Source of the DNA: DATDAH01 sp963845425
GTDB lineage: Bacteria; Actinomycetota; Acidimicrobiia; Acidimicrobiales; DATDAH01
Direction: 5' to 3'
Length of the DNA stretch: 64,000 bases
NCBI GenBank assembly: GCA_963845425.1
Contig: CAWJSC010000005.1
Coordinates: 186,001-250,000, forward strand
The notes below the pieces were generated by a model. The model searched no databases and was not told the origin of the DNA. It saw only the letters and a list, made by a program, of their open reading frames with translations. This document shows, piece after piece, positions 16,413 to 25,179 of the stretch (positions are counted from its first letter, which is position 1; every line of letters starts with the position of its first letter). Position numbers and translations under genes: made by a program.

Positions 16413-17365
16413 TGGAGTTCGCCTTCAGCGTGGACCAGTTGGCCTTCCGGGACGCGGTGCGGGGCCTGCTGGCCGGCACCTGCCCGCCGGAGGCCGTTCG
16501 AGCAGCGTGGGACGCAGACGAGCCGTGGGACCGCGACCGCTGGGCCGCCTTGGCGGAGATGGGGGTCGTCGGCCTGATGGCGGACGAGGACGCCGGTGGC
16601 GTGGGCCTGACCGAGGTCGATCTGGTCCTGCTGCTCGAGGAGGCCGGTCGGGCCGCCCTGCCCGAGCCGCTGGCCGACACCGCCCTGCTGCTTCCCCTCG
16701 TGCCGGGCGAATGGCAGGAGCCGATTGCATCCGGCCTGATCGCCCTCGGTGTGGCCCCTGCCGATGCGACCCACGTCGTCGGGCCGGTCGGCGCGGACTT
16801 CATCGTCGTCGGCGACCGGGCCTATGGGCCGCCCGAGGAGGCGGACGAACAACGGTCGGTGGACGCCTCGCGGCGGCTGCTCCGGGTCGAGGACGTCGTC
16901 GAGGGCGACGGCGTCTTCGCCCTCACCGAGGATCCCTTCGACCGGATGGCGTTCGGCACCGCGGCCACGCTCGTCGGTGCCGCCCGTCACCTGATCGACG
17001 TCACCGTCGAGTACGCCAAGGAGCGCCAGCAGTTCGGCCAGCCCATCGGCGGGTTCCAGGCCGTGAAGCACCACCTGGCCTCGGCCCTCCTCGCGGTCGA
17101 GTTCGCCGCCCCCGCCGTCTACCGGGCCGCCTGGTCGCTTGCCACCGACCAGCCGACCGTCGCCCGGGACGTGTCGATGGCCAAGGCCATGGCCGGCGAC
17201 GCCGCGGAGCAGGCCGCCCGGGTCGCCCTCCAGGTCCACGGCGCCATCGGCTTCACGTTCGAGTCGGATCTCCACCTCTGGATGAAGCGGGTCTGGGCCC
17301 TCAGTCCCGCCTGGGGAGACGCCCGTTGGCACCGTCGCCGCGTCGCCGCGTCGCTCCTCGACTGA
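16412..17365 (+). CDS. acyl-CoA dehydrogenase, small partner subunit
   Basis: A 317-residue member of the acyl-CoA dehydrogenase fold (MEFAFSVDQLAFRDAVRGLLAG). It carries VGAARHLIDVTVEYAKERQQFGQPIGGFQAVKHHLA and VQVHGAIGFTFESDLHLWMKR-type C-terminal motifs (written here as VALQVHGAIGFTFES), but is shorter and its middle beta-domain is reduced. In heteromeric FadE complexes such subunits contribute half of the FAD site. Translationally coupled (TGATG) to the large subunit. Confidence 0.86.
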   Translation: MEFAFSVDQLAFRDAVRGLLAGTCPPEAVRAAWDADEPWDRDRWAALAEMGVVGLMADEDAGGVGLTEVDLVLLLEEAGRAALPEPLADTALLLPLVPGEWQEPIASGLIALGVAPADATHVVGPVGADFIVVGDRAYGPPEEADEQRSVDASRRLLRVEDVVEGDGVFALTEDPFDRMAFGTAATLVGAARHLIDVTVEYAKERQQFGQPIGGFQAVKHHLASALLAVEFAAPAVYRAAWSLATDQPTVARDVSMAKAMAGDAAEQAARVALQVHGAIGFTFESDLHLWMKRVWALSPAWGDARWHRRRVAASLLD

Positions 17366-17422
17366 GACGTCCAAGGGGTTCGTCGGCCTCGGAATCTGCC
17401 TCGTGGGGCCGATGATTCCCTC

Positions 17423-18637
17423 GTGAGCCCGGAGCTGTTCTTCCTGATCGGCGCGCTGTGCGCCGGGCACGCGTTCCTGGCGACGTTCCGGGGACGGGCG
17501 CCGTTCGCCATGGCGTGGTTCGTGGCGGGATGGCTGACGGGGGAGTTCGCTCTCTTCCACCTGGCCTGGCAGGCCGTGGTCGTGGCCCTCGCCATTGCGA
17601 CCGGCGCCACCGCCGCCCCGATCGGCCAGGTGGGCCTCGCCCTGATGGGGCTCAGCGCCGTCGGTCTCCTGCTGGCCCACCACCGGGCCCGCCAGGCCGA
17701 GGCCGTTCTGGAGGCCGCCCTCGTCGACGCCCTCGGGCCCGATTACCGCTCCGCCATCGTCCCTGAGCGGGCGGGGATGTTGCGCTACCACATCCCCCGA
17801 GGCCTGCTGCTGCGACCGTTCCGCTTTGAGGTGACCGACGTCGAGGTCGTCCGCGACCGCTCCTACGGCCCCCACGGACCGCTGAACACCCTCGACGTCT
17901 ACCGCCGTCGGGACCATGCCGGCGCCGCTCCCACCTTGATCCACGTGCATGGTGGGTCCTGGATGCACGGGCGCAAGGAGCGTCAAGCCAAGCCGCTGAC
18001 CTGGCACCTGGCCCAGAAGGGCTGGGTCGTGGTGTCGATCAACTACCGGCTGAGCCCCGAGGCCACCTTTCCCGACCACGTCGACGACGTGAAGGCCGCC
18101 GTGGCCTGGGTCCGGGATCACGCGGGGGAGCTGGGCGCCGACCCCGACTTCATCGTCCTGACCGGGGGCTCTGCCGGCGGGCACCTGGCCGCGCTGGCCG
18201 CCCTCGATCCGTCCACCGGGGTGCAGGGCTGCGTGCCCCATTACGGCATCTATGACTTCCTCGACCGGCACCGGGCCCGGGGCCGCCACAGCCTGGAGGG
18301 CTTCCTCCGCAAGACGATCATGAAGTGCTCGCCCGTCGAGTGTCGCGACGCGTGGGATGCGGCGTCACCGATCGCCCAGGTCGGCCCCCACGCCCCGCCG
18401 TTCTTCGTGCTCCACGGCGCCTTCGACTCGATGGCCTACGTCACCGAGGCCCGGGTCTTCGTCCAGTCGTTGCGGGACGCGAGCAGCCAGCCCGTCGTCT
18501 ACGCCGAGCTCCCCGCCGCCCAGCACGCCTTCGACACATTCCACACCGTGCGCTCGACCCACGTCGTCAACGGCGTCGCCCGCTGGCTGGCCTGGCTCCA
18601 CGCCACCCACCAGGCCCGGCTCCCCACCCCCGGCTGA
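17423..18637 (+). CDS. membrane-anchored alpha/beta-hydrolase (HSL-type carboxylesterase)
   Basis: A 404-residue protein. The first 100 residues contain about three hydrophobic segments (ELFFLIGALCAGHAFLATF, APFAMAWFVAGWLTGEFALF, VVVALAIATGATAAPIGQVGLALMGLSAVGLLLAHH), so the enzyme is probably membrane-bound. The catalytic part has the hormone-sensitive-lipase oxyanion motif HVHGGSW, nucleophile elbow GGSAGG, an Asp in HGAFDSMAY and the final His in QHAFDTF. Mycobacterial relatives are lipid or steryl esterases. The GTG at 17423 begins the first hydrophobic segment. It follows the FadE pair by 57 bp and may be co-transcribed. Confidence 0.85.
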   Translation: MSPELFFLIGALCAGHAFLATFRGRAPFAMAWFVAGWLTGEFALFHLAWQAVVVALAIATGATAAPIGQVGLALMGLSAVGLLLAHHRARQAEAVLEAALVDALGPDYRSAIVPERAGMLRYHIPRGLLLRPFRFEVTDVEVVRDRSYGPHGPLNTLDVYRRRDHAGAAPTLIHVHGGSWMHGRKERQAKPLTWHLAQKGWVVVSINYRLSPEATFPDHVDDVKAAVAWVRDHAGELGADPDFIVLTGGSAGGHLAALAALDPSTGVQGCVPHYGIYDFLDRHRARGRHSLEGFLRKTIMKCSPVECRDAWDAASPIAQVGPHAPPFFVLHGAFDSMAYVTEARVFVQSLRDASSQPVVYAELPAAQHAFDTFHTVRSTHVVNGVARWLAWLHATHQARLPTPG

Positions 18638-18639
18638 TC

Positions 18640-18691
18640 CGTTCTGGTTGCTCGCCCTTGTCGTGGGCAACGGAGGAGCGCAACCAGAACG
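18640..18691. repeat. palindromic repeat, family A copy 2
   Basis: CGTTCTGGTTGC pairs with GCAACCAGAACG; core TTGTCGTGGGC. It begins 2 bp after the esterase stop and lies between convergent genes, so it could terminate both. Confidence 0.78.
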
Positions 18692-18708
18692 AGCGTGTAC
18701 TCGGGTGG

Positions 18709-19515
18709 TCAGCGGGCCAGGGAGGCCCGGGTGAGGACGACGTGCTGGCCGACGGTCGACGCCGCCCGGAGCACGGACTCGACCACGAGCGGCTCCCGGA
18801 AGTCCTCGACCGCCGCCGTCGCCCGCAGGACGCCAGGAGCCGACGACAGGCTGGTGAGACGCAGACCCCGAGGCAGGGCCGGGACCTTCGCGCGGCGGTC
18901 GGGTAGGAAACGGTGCGCGAACGGCAGCGGGATCCCGGACCAGCGCACCTGGTGGATCGGGAAGGCCACCTCGTTGCCGTCGAGCTCGGCGGACACGACG
19001 GCGCTGAGCCGGCCGCCCTGGTCGACGGTGGCCCGGTCGGTGCCGTCCAGGGTCACCCGGAACGGGACCTCGTGGCCCTCGAGCCATTCGTCGAGGGTGG
19101 CCTGGTCGACCTCGCCGGCCAGACCGACGGGGCCGGCCACCATCTTGGCCACCACACCGCCCTCGAGGTGGACGTTGCTGGCCTGCACGGTCAGGCGGTC
19201 GATGCGGCCGCCGTCCCAGCGGACGTCGTGGACCTGGATGTCGACCTCCTCGAGCCCTTCGAGGTCGAGGCCGGGGCGAAGCGCGCCGAGAGCAACCGGC
19301 GGTGCCGAGTGGGTGCCCACGATCGAGTCGACGTCCACGGTGATGGTCCCGGTGGCCGACCGCAACTCGACCTCCTTGCCGACCATGGCGTCCGCCACTG
19401 AGGCGAAGGTCTCCAACAGCACTCGGGTGGGGGCCCGGGCCAGGTCGTCCACCACCTTCAGCCAGTCCAAGGGGGTGACCGGCCACTTGTCGGGCCGCAG
19501 GAACCAGCTCACCAC
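18709..19515 (-). CDS. DUF2993-type protein (LmeA-like lipid-binding fold)
   Basis: A 268-residue protein with the repeated beta-strand pattern of DUF2993 (LDLEGLEEVDIQVHDVRWDGGRIDRLTVQASNVHLEGG, EVPFRVTLDGTDRATVDQGGRL, FAHRFLPDRRAKVPALPRGLRLTSLSSAPGVLRATAA). Actinobacterial family members include LmeA, a factor in lipoarabinomannan maturation. No clear signal peptide is visible here; the N-terminus is MVSWFLRPDKWPVTPLDW. Two GTG codons (19515, 19512) are possible starts. Function is inferred only from fold. Confidence 0.72.
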   Translation of the reverse strand: MVSWFLRPDKWPVTPLDWLKVVDDLARAPTRVLLETFASVADAMVGKEVELRSATGTITVDVDSIVGTHSAPPVALGALRPGLDLEGLEEVDIQVHDVRWDGGRIDRLTVQASNVHLEGGVVAKMVAGPVGLAGEVDQATLDEWLEGHEVPFRVTLDGTDRATVDQGGRLSAVVSAELDGNEVAFPIHQVRWSGIPLPFAHRFLPDRRAKVPALPRGLRLTSLSSAPGVLRATAAVEDFREPLVVESVLRAASTVGQHVVLTRASLAR

Positions 19516-19528
19516 CCAACTGTCTCAC

Positions 19529-19534
19529 TACTGT
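19529..19534 (+). promoter_or_regulatory. putative -10 box (TACTGT) of the PhyH-family gene
   Basis: Ends 7 nt before GTG 19542; no ribosome binding site between, consistent with a leaderless transcript. Confidence 0.4.
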
Positions 19535-19541
19535 CCCGGCC

Positions 19542-20411
19542 GTGCTGACCGCCGAGCAACGCAAGCAGTGGGACGAGCACGGATTCGTCATCCTGCGCCG
19601 CCTGCTCGACCCGCCGCTGGTCAAGGCCCAGCTCGACCGGGCCATCGAGCTCTGCCGCTTGGAGGCAGCGGGGGAGCGCATGCCCAAGGGGTCGTTCATC
19701 GCCCCCGAGAAGAACTCGTGGCCGGGGGCCCACGACCCCGAGGACTTCGTGTCCAAGGTCTTCCTGCTCCACCACTGGGACCCCGTGTTCGGCCCCGTGA
19801 GCCGGGACCCCCGGATCCTGGCCGCGGTGGCCGGCCTCCTCGGGCCGGACCTCGACTGCTTCCTCAGCCAGTTCATCTTCAAGAACCCGGGGGCCATCGG
19901 CCAGCCCTGGCACCAGGACAGCTTCTACTTCCCGTTCGAGCCGGACCACCAGGTCGGGGTCTGGATCGCCGTCACCGCGGCGACCGCCGACAACGGCCCC
20001 CTCTGGGTCCTGCCCGGCTCGCACCGGGAGGCCGTCCACGACCACGTTCCCGACACCCGCGAGTCGGCCAACTTCGGCTACGTCGAGATCGTCGACCACG
20101 ACATGGGTGCCGAGATCTGCGTCCTCATGGAGCCCGGAGACGTGCTGGTGTTCGACAGCCACCTCATGCACCGCTCCGTCGACAACGGGTCCGACACCTT
20201 GCGGGCGGCGATGGTGTACCACTACGGCGTCGCCGGGACGATCGACCGCACCGGCGAGGTCCTCTCCGTTGCCGGCGACGCCCTGGGCGACATCCCCGAG
20301 GACGCCGTCGAGCGCATCGAGACCGCCAAGGACAACGGCTACTACCTCTGGACCCCCGTCCTCCGCGACGGCGAGGTGGCGTTCCCCGCCCTTGAGCCCG
20401 GTGGGAAATGA
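19542..20411 (+). CDS. phytanoyl-CoA dioxygenase (PhyH) family protein
   Basis: A 289-residue Fe(II)/2-oxoglutarate-dependent dioxygenase. The metal-binding HxD is in GQPWHQDSFYFPFEPDHQVGVWIAVTAATADNGPLWVLPGSH, and the distal His in VFDSHLMHRSVDNGSDTLRAAMVYHYG, with Arg able to bind 2-oxoglutarate. PhyH enzymes hydroxylate acyl-CoAs or diverse small molecules. The setting among lipid genes suggests a lipid substrate but this is inference. Confidence 0.85.
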   Translation: MLTAEQRKQWDEHGFVILRRLLDPPLVKAQLDRAIELCRLEAAGERMPKGSFIAPEKNSWPGAHDPEDFVSKVFLLHHWDPVFGPVSRDPRILAAVAGLLGPDLDCFLSQFIFKNPGAIGQPWHQDSFYFPFEPDHQVGVWIAVTAATADNGPLWVLPGSHREAVHDHVPDTRESANFGYVEIVDHDMGAEICVLMEPGDVLVFDSHLMHRSVDNGSDTLRAAMVYHYGVAGTIDRTGEVLSVAGDALGDIPEDAVERIETAKDNGYYLWTPVLRDGEVAFPALEPGGK

Positions 20412-20446
20412 ATTAGCACTAAGTAGATTCGTGCGGGTACCCCATC

Positions 20447-20455
20447 AAGGAGGTG
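20447..20455 (+). promoter_or_regulatory. strong Shine-Dalgarno sequence
   Basis: AAGGAGGTG, complementary to the 16S rRNA tail over its full length, places its AGGAGG 6 nt before the GTG at 20460 and decides that start. It is unusually strong for this window. Confidence 0.75.
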
Positions 20456-20459
20456 GCCC

Positions 20460-20663
20460 GTGCGCCACGACATCGACCTGCGGCTGAAGGCGCCGTTCCT
20501 CTTCGCTGCCTTTGCCTCGTTCCTGCTCTCGGTCTGGCTCTACTTCGTGGCCGACAACCAGGAGATGGGGATCTTCGTCGGACTCTGGGTCCCGTCCATC
20601 CATTCACTGGGCAACCTGATCCTCGTTCCCGTGGCGAATCGCCGCGAGGTTGCGAGCCGATGA
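20460..20663 (+). CDS. small two-helix membrane protein
   Basis: A 67-residue protein with two hydrophobic helices (FLFAAFASFLLSVWLYFVA; GIFVGLWVPSIHSLGNLILVPVA) joined by a short loop. It has the best ribosome binding site in the window. Its stop overlaps the next start (ATGA), forming a two-gene unit of small membrane proteins. I do not recognise the family; the pair may be an accessory to a transporter or a membrane enzyme. Confidence 0.72.
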   Translation: MRHDIDLRLKAPFLFAAFASFLLSVWLYFVADNQEMGIFVGLWVPSIHSLGNLILVPVANRREVASR

Positions 20664-20794
20664 GCGAGCTCACGCTGTTCATCATCGGGGCGGTCGTCTT
20701 CGCCATCACGGTCTACGGCACGGTCATGGCTGCGGGCGTCGCGCTGACCCGCCGGGTCGAGGACGAGGAGACCACGCCGACCGGCGGCTCCTGA
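20660..20794 (+). CDS. 44-residue single-span membrane protein
   Basis: MSELTLFIIGAVVFAITVYGTVMAAGVALTRRVEDEET...: one transmembrane helix with an acidic C-terminal tail. Translationally coupled to the preceding small membrane protein by a 4-bp ATGA overlap, which is the main evidence that it is real. Function unknown. Confidence 0.65.
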   Translation: MSELTLFIIGAVVFAITVYGTVMAAGVALTRRVEDEETTPTGGS

Positions 20795-21017
20795 CCACTC
20801 CGGCGACTCCCGCCCGCCACCGTGGTGTGCGGTGCGCCGGAATCAGAGGTGCTTGAGGGCCCCTTCATGTAGGCGGTCATGGCCGGCGCCCGGTCCGGGT
20901 CGGCCCGAGCCTCGAGGGCGACGGCCAGCCGCCAGCCGCCGATCCGCCTCAGCCGTCATCGCCTTCTGGCGCCGCTCAGGTGCGGCATGCACAACGTCGT
21001 GACCCGATTTCGGCTGG

Positions 21018-21818
21018 TCACCCGTTGAACGCGGTGCTGGCGGGCTCCACGGCGAGGCCGCCGCCGTCCGCGACGAGGGTGGTCCCGGTGACGATCGCGG
21101 CGTCGTCAGAGGCCAGGAACAGGCAGCAGGCGGCGATCTCCTCGGCCCTGGCCGGGCGGCGGAGGGGGACGTGGGCCGTGGCCCGGGCGTAGGCCTCGTC
21201 CCGGGTGATCCCGGCGGCGTCGGCCAGGCCGTCCATGTCGTCGTCTCCCATCGGGGTCACCACCCACCCCGGGCAGACGGCGTTGGCCCGGATGCCCTGC
21301 GGCCCGTAGTCGACGGCGAGCGACCGGGTGAGGCCGATCAGGCCCGCCTTCGACGTGTCGTAGGCGACCGAGTCGGTCGCCGAAGCGAGGCCGTTGACGC
21401 TGGACACCAGCACGATCGACCCGCCACCCCGCTCGATCAGCACAGGGAGGGCGGCCCGGACGAGGACCAGCGGCCCGGTCAGGTTCACGTCCAGGGTCCG
21501 CTGCCAGCGGTCGTCGTCGACGTGGCCGGCTGACCCGCCGGCGTCACCACCGAGATCGATCCCCACGCTGGCCACGACGATGTCCAGCCCGCCGAAGGCG
21601 TAGACCGCGGCGGCCGCGGCCTCGTCGGCGTGGACCGGGTCGCTGGTGTCGCCGGCTACGGCCCGGCCGCCGATCTCGTCGGCCACCGCGTTGATCGGTT
21701 CGGGGCGGCGACCGGTCACGACCACCTTCGCCCCTTCGGCGGCGAACCGCCGTGCGGTCGCCGCACCGATCCCGGTGCCGCCCCCGCTGATCAGTGCCAC
21801 CTTGCCTGCGAGTCGCAT
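21018..21818 (-). CDS. short-chain dehydrogenase/reductase
   Basis: A 266-residue classical SDR: nucleotide motif SGGGTGIG, N(A)G-equivalent ASVGIDL, catalytic Ser in VLVSSVNG and Tyr/Lys in VAYDTSKAG, and the C-terminal TGTTLVADGGGL. The ATG at 21818 gives the standard N-terminus (MRLAGKVALISGGGTGIG); upstream in-frame codons run into the divergent gene. Likely oxidises or reduces a hydroxy/keto group of a lipid or steroid intermediate, but substrate is not readable from sequence. Confidence 0.87.
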   Translation of the reverse strand: MRLAGKVALISGGGTGIGAATARRFAAEGAKVVVTGRRPEPINAVADEIGGRAVAGDTSDPVHADEAAAAAVYAFGGLDIVVASVGIDLGGDAGGSAGHVDDDRWQRTLDVNLTGPLVLVRAALPVLIERGGGSIVLVSSVNGLASATDSVAYDTSKAGLIGLTRSLAVDYGPQGIRANAVCPGWVVTPMGDDDMDGLADAAGITRDEAYARATAHVPLRRPARAEEIAACCLFLASDDAAIVTGTTLVADGGGLAVEPASTAFNG

Positions 21819-21878
21819 GGCCGGAGTCTGCTGCACGTCGGGTCGGGGTGCAGCGTCCGCTTCGGCCAGACTCTGACC

Positions 21879-22676
21879 ATGACGCGCGCTGACGACTCCG
21901 CTGTTCCGAACTACGCCGACCTCCTCCGCCTGGACGGCAAGCGCTTCGTGGTCATCGGCGCCGGCCAGGGCATCGGGCGCCAGGCCACCCACGCCCTCGC
22001 CCAGCAGGGTGCTCGGGTCCTCTGCGTGGATGTCGAACAGGACCGGGCCGACGACATCGCCGCCGAGGTCGACGGCGTGGGCTGGGCCGGCGACGCCACC
22101 GCCCGGGCCGGCGCTACCGCCATGTTCGATGCCGCCCACCAGGACCTGGGCGGCCTGGACGGCATCGTCGACATCGTCGGCATGGCCCAGTACAAGGCGT
22201 TGCTCGACGTGGACGACGAGAACTGGGAGTGGCACCACGACATCGTCCTGCGCCACGCCCACCTGGCCGTGACCCTCGGCGGCAAGGCCATGGCGGACAA
22301 CGGCGGGGGCGTCATGGCCTTCGTCGCCTCGGTCTCCGGCATCAGCTCGGCCCCGCTGCACGGCGCCTACGGCGTGTTCAAGGCCGGCCTCATGTCCCTC
22401 GTGCGCACCGCCGCCGTCGAGCTCGGTCCGATGGGCGTGCGCGTCAACGCCGTCGCTCCCGGCATGGTCTGGACCCCGCGGGTGTCGGCCTACGTCGGCG
22501 AGGAGGGTCGCAGGAACAACGAGCTCAACACCCCGTTGCGCCGGGTCGCCCTCCCTGAGGACATCGCCGCCGCCCTCCTCTTCATGGTCACCGACCTGTC
22601 CGGCTACGTGAACGGCCAGACCCTCGTCGTCGACGGTGGGGTCAGCGCCAAGTTCCCCTATCCCATGGACTTCTAG
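21879..22676 (+). CDS. short-chain dehydrogenase/reductase
   Basis: A 265-residue SDR with VVIGAGQGIGRQA, catalytic Ser in ASVSGISSAP, YGVFK as the YxxxK motif, and VNGQTLVVDGGVSAKFPYPMDF at the C-terminus. It is divergent from the other SDR with only 60 bp between start codons, so the two may share a control region. Substrate unknown; a steroid or acyl-CoA role is suggested by the surroundings only. Confidence 0.87.
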   Translation: MTRADDSAVPNYADLLRLDGKRFVVIGAGQGIGRQATHALAQQGARVLCVDVEQDRADDIAAEVDGVGWAGDATARAGATAMFDAAHQDLGGLDGIVDIVGMAQYKALLDVDDENWEWHHDIVLRHAHLAVTLGGKAMADNGGGVMAFVASVSGISSAPLHGAYGVFKAGLMSLVRTAAVELGPMGVRVNAVAPGMVWTPRVSAYVGEEGRRNNELNTPLRRVALPEDIAAALLFMVTDLSGYVNGQTLVVDGGVSAKFPYPMDF

Positions 22677-22679
22677 GGG

Positions 22680-23327
22680 TCAGGCGGGATCGACGTCGGC
22701 GACGGCCATCACGTCGAAGCCGGCCCTGTTGCCCTCGGGGTCGGGGACCTCGACGCACGGGTCGTCGACGTCGTCGAACTCGAGGCGCAGCGCCCTCGTC
22801 GTGATGGCGTGCATGACGTAGGTCCCGGTGACGTAGGTCAGCTCGAGGACGGCCACGTCGCTCAGCTCCGCCTTCAGGAGGTCGAACACCCCGTCGGGCA
22901 CCCGGCCGTGCTGGAGCGCGAGAGCGTCGGTGTAGGCCAGCACCGCCCGCTCGACGGGCGAGAAGCAGTCGGCCACCTGCCAGTGGGGAATGGCGTCGAC
23001 CTGCTCGTCGGTGAGTCCCGCATCCCGCGCCGCCTTGCAGTGCTGACTGAAGACGAACTGGGACCCGCACGCCCAGCCGGCGCGGATCTGGCCGAGCTCC
23101 CGCAGCTTGGGATCGAGCTCCCGGTTCGGCGAGCGGTAGAAGGCGAAGCCGCCGCAGGCGTGGTCGAAGGCGTCGGGGCACTGGGCGAACACGGTCCACC
23201 AGTTGCCCGGCGAGCCCGTGGCCGTGCCCGGCTCGGCGACCGGGTCCCGGTCGCCGAAGAGCATGGCGTAGAGCGCCTCCCCCAGCTCGTGGACCTCGGA
23301 CCTCGGGACCTCGCGCAACCTCGGCAT
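22680..23327 (-). CDS. carboxymuconolactone decarboxylase-like (AhpD-fold) protein
   Basis: A 215-residue all-helical protein with the CMD core at residues about 78-150 (LRELGQIRAGWACGSQFVFSQHCKAARDAGLTDEQVDAI; FSPVERAVLAYTDALALQHGRVPDGVFDLLKAELSDVAVLELTYVTGTYVM). The AhpD CxxC pair is absent: one Cys (ACGSQ) and a later HC are present, so peroxidase activity like AhpD is doubtful. Its stop is 3 bp from the stop of the convergent SDR. Confidence 0.8.
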   Translation of the reverse strand: MPRLREVPRSEVHELGEALYAMLFGDRDPVAEPGTATGSPGNWWTVFAQCPDAFDHACGGFAFYRSPNRELDPKLRELGQIRAGWACGSQFVFSQHCKAARDAGLTDEQVDAIPHWQVADCFSPVERAVLAYTDALALQHGRVPDGVFDLLKAELSDVAVLELTYVTGTYVMHAITTRALRLEFDDVDDPCVEVPDPEGNRAGFDVMAVADVDPA

Positions 23328-23370
23328 CGTCTCTCCTGTCGTCGTCCTCGGCGCCGACCTGGCGCCGAGG

Positions 23371-25026
23371 TCAGATGGTCTCGTCGATCATGCCGAGGCG
23401 CTCGGTCAGCAGGAGGTTCTCCCGGTAGTCGATCGGCACCGCCACGAGCGTCGGCTGACCCGACTGGAACCCGGCCTCCAGTGCTCCCGCGAGATCGGCG
23501 GAACGCTCGACCCGGATCCCCCGCCAGCCGAAGGCTTCGGCCAGCTGCACCCAGTCGGGGTTGCCGAAGGACAGGTCGGTGTGACGGCCGAACTCGTTCT
23601 CCTGCTTCCAGGAGATGAGGCCGTAGCCGCCGTCCTCCCAGACCATGACCACGGGGTGCGCTCCGACACGGGTGCAGGTCTCCATCTCCTGCACGTTCAT
23701 CAGGAACCCGCCGTCGCCGCAGACGGCGAGGATGCGCCGGTCCGGGTAGAGCATCGAGGCGGCGATGGCCCCGGGCAGGGCGAAGCCCATCGAGCAGAAC
23801 CCGTTGGGGATCAGGCAGGTGTTGGGCTCGTGGCACTGGTAGTACCGGGCCACCCACATCTTGTGGGCGCCGACGTCGGACAGCAGCACGTCATCCGGGC
23901 CGAGTGCCTGGCGGGCGTCCCACAGCGCCTTCTGCGGCTTGATCGTGGCCTCGGTGTCGTCCTCGGCGTACGAGGCGAAGTCGGCCAGCATCGCCGCCCG
24001 AGCGGCGCGGGTGTGGCTGTGGTCCCATTGGCTGTCCTCGGCGCTGCCCCGCCAGCACCGCTCGTTGAGCATCCACAGCGTGTGGGCCAGGTCACCGACC
24101 ACCTCGACGTCGACGTCGTAGCACTCGTCGACCTCGGTGGGCAGGAAGTCCATGTGGATGATCGTCTTGTCGTGCGCGGGGTTCCACAGGCGAGGGTGGT
24201 ACTCGACCATGTCGTAGCCGAGGGTGATGACCAGGTCCGACTGCTCGATGGCCCGCACCGGGTGGTCCCGGGCCTGCAGGCCGATGGTGAACAGGCAGCG
24301 CTCGTCGTCCATGTCGACGCAGCCCTTGGCCATGAACGTGCTCACCACGCCGATGCCGGTGCGCTCGACGAACTGACGCAGCTGGGTGGAGGCGCGGCGG
24401 CGGATGGTGCCGTTGCCGGCCAGGATGATCGGGCGGTCGGCGGCCTGGATGGCGGCCCACGCCCGGTCGACGATCTTGTCGTCGGGGACCGGGCGGCGGA
24501 ACCGGTGCGGCGGGATGGGCTCGGCGTCGACGTCGTGGTCGGCGATGTCCTCGGGCAGCTCGATGAGGCAGGCCCCGGGCTTCTCGGTCTTGGCGATGCG
24601 CACGGCCTTGCGCACGATCTCGGGGATGTTGCGGGCGTGGTGCACCGACTGGGCCCACTTGGTGATGGGCTCGTACATGGCCACCACGTCCATGACCTGG
24701 TGGGACTCCTTGTGGAGCCGGGTCGTGGCCCCTTGGCCCGTGAGGACGATCATCGGTGAGCGGTCCATGTTGGCGTCGGCCACGCCGGTGAGCAGGTTGG
24801 TGGCGCCGGGGCCGAGGGTGCCCAGAGCGCCGGCGGGCTCGCCCGTCAGGCGACCGTGGACCTCGGCCATGAACGCCGCCCCCTGTTCGTGGCGGCAGAG
24901 CACGAAGCGGATGTCGGACGCTTCGAGCGACATCATCACGTCGGCGTTCTCCTCGCCAGGGACGCCGAAGACGTAGCGGATGCCTTCGGCCTCGAGGCAG
25001 CGGACGAGCAGATCGGACGCCTTCAC
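23371..25026 (-). CDS. acetolactate-synthase-like thiamine-diphosphate enzyme
   Basis: A 551-residue ThDP enzyme with the acetolactate synthase layout: N-terminal Pyr domain with catalytic Glu region VFGVPGEENADVM and RHEQGAAFMAEVHGRLTG, GATNLLTGVADANMDRSPMIVLTGQ, central domain, and the PP-domain ThDP motif GDGGFLMNVQEMETCTRVG. No regulatory-subunit gene follows, so it resembles catabolic/AlsS-type or unassigned family members rather than IlvB of branched-chain synthesis. GTG at 25026 is chosen because AGGAGG lies 7 nt upstream and the family N-terminus begins there (VKASDLLVRCLEAEG). Confidence 0.85.
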   Translation of the reverse strand: MKASDLLVRCLEAEGIRYVFGVPGEENADVMMSLEASDIRFVLCRHEQGAAFMAEVHGRLTGEPAGALGTLGPGATNLLTGVADANMDRSPMIVLTGQGATTRLHKESHQVMDVVAMYEPITKWAQSVHHARNIPEIVRKAVRIAKTEKPGACLIELPEDIADHDVDAEPIPPHRFRRPVPDDKIVDRAWAAIQAADRPIILAGNGTIRRRASTQLRQFVERTGIGVVSTFMAKGCVDMDDERCLFTIGLQARDHPVRAIEQSDLVITLGYDMVEYHPRLWNPAHDKTIIHMDFLPTEVDECYDVDVEVVGDLAHTLWMLNERCWRGSAEDSQWDHSHTRAARAAMLADFASYAEDDTEATIKPQKALWDARQALGPDDVLLSDVGAHKMWVARYYQCHEPNTCLIPNGFCSMGFALPGAIAASMLYPDRRILAVCGDGGFLMNVQEMETCTRVGAHPVVMVWEDGGYGLISWKQENEFGRHTDLSFGNPDWVQLAEAFGWRGIRVERSADLAGALEAGFQSGQPTLVAVPIDYRENLLLTERLGMIDETI

Positions 25027-25179
25027 CGGGGTCCTCCTCGGAAGGATCGTGGGCGCTTCCTCCCACGCCCGGGCCGACGTTAGGCCAGACTTCGGGCCGG
25101 GTCCCCCGGGTCGGCGGATTCTCGAATCATCCCTTCCGGGGGATTCGGGCCACCGAGCCTCTAGGCGAAGGTCGGACAC

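Noticed and set aside
20795..21017. Gene in the 223-bp gap after the small membrane proteins
   Set aside because: No frame with a start, ribosome site or recognisable composition; nothing supportable was seen.
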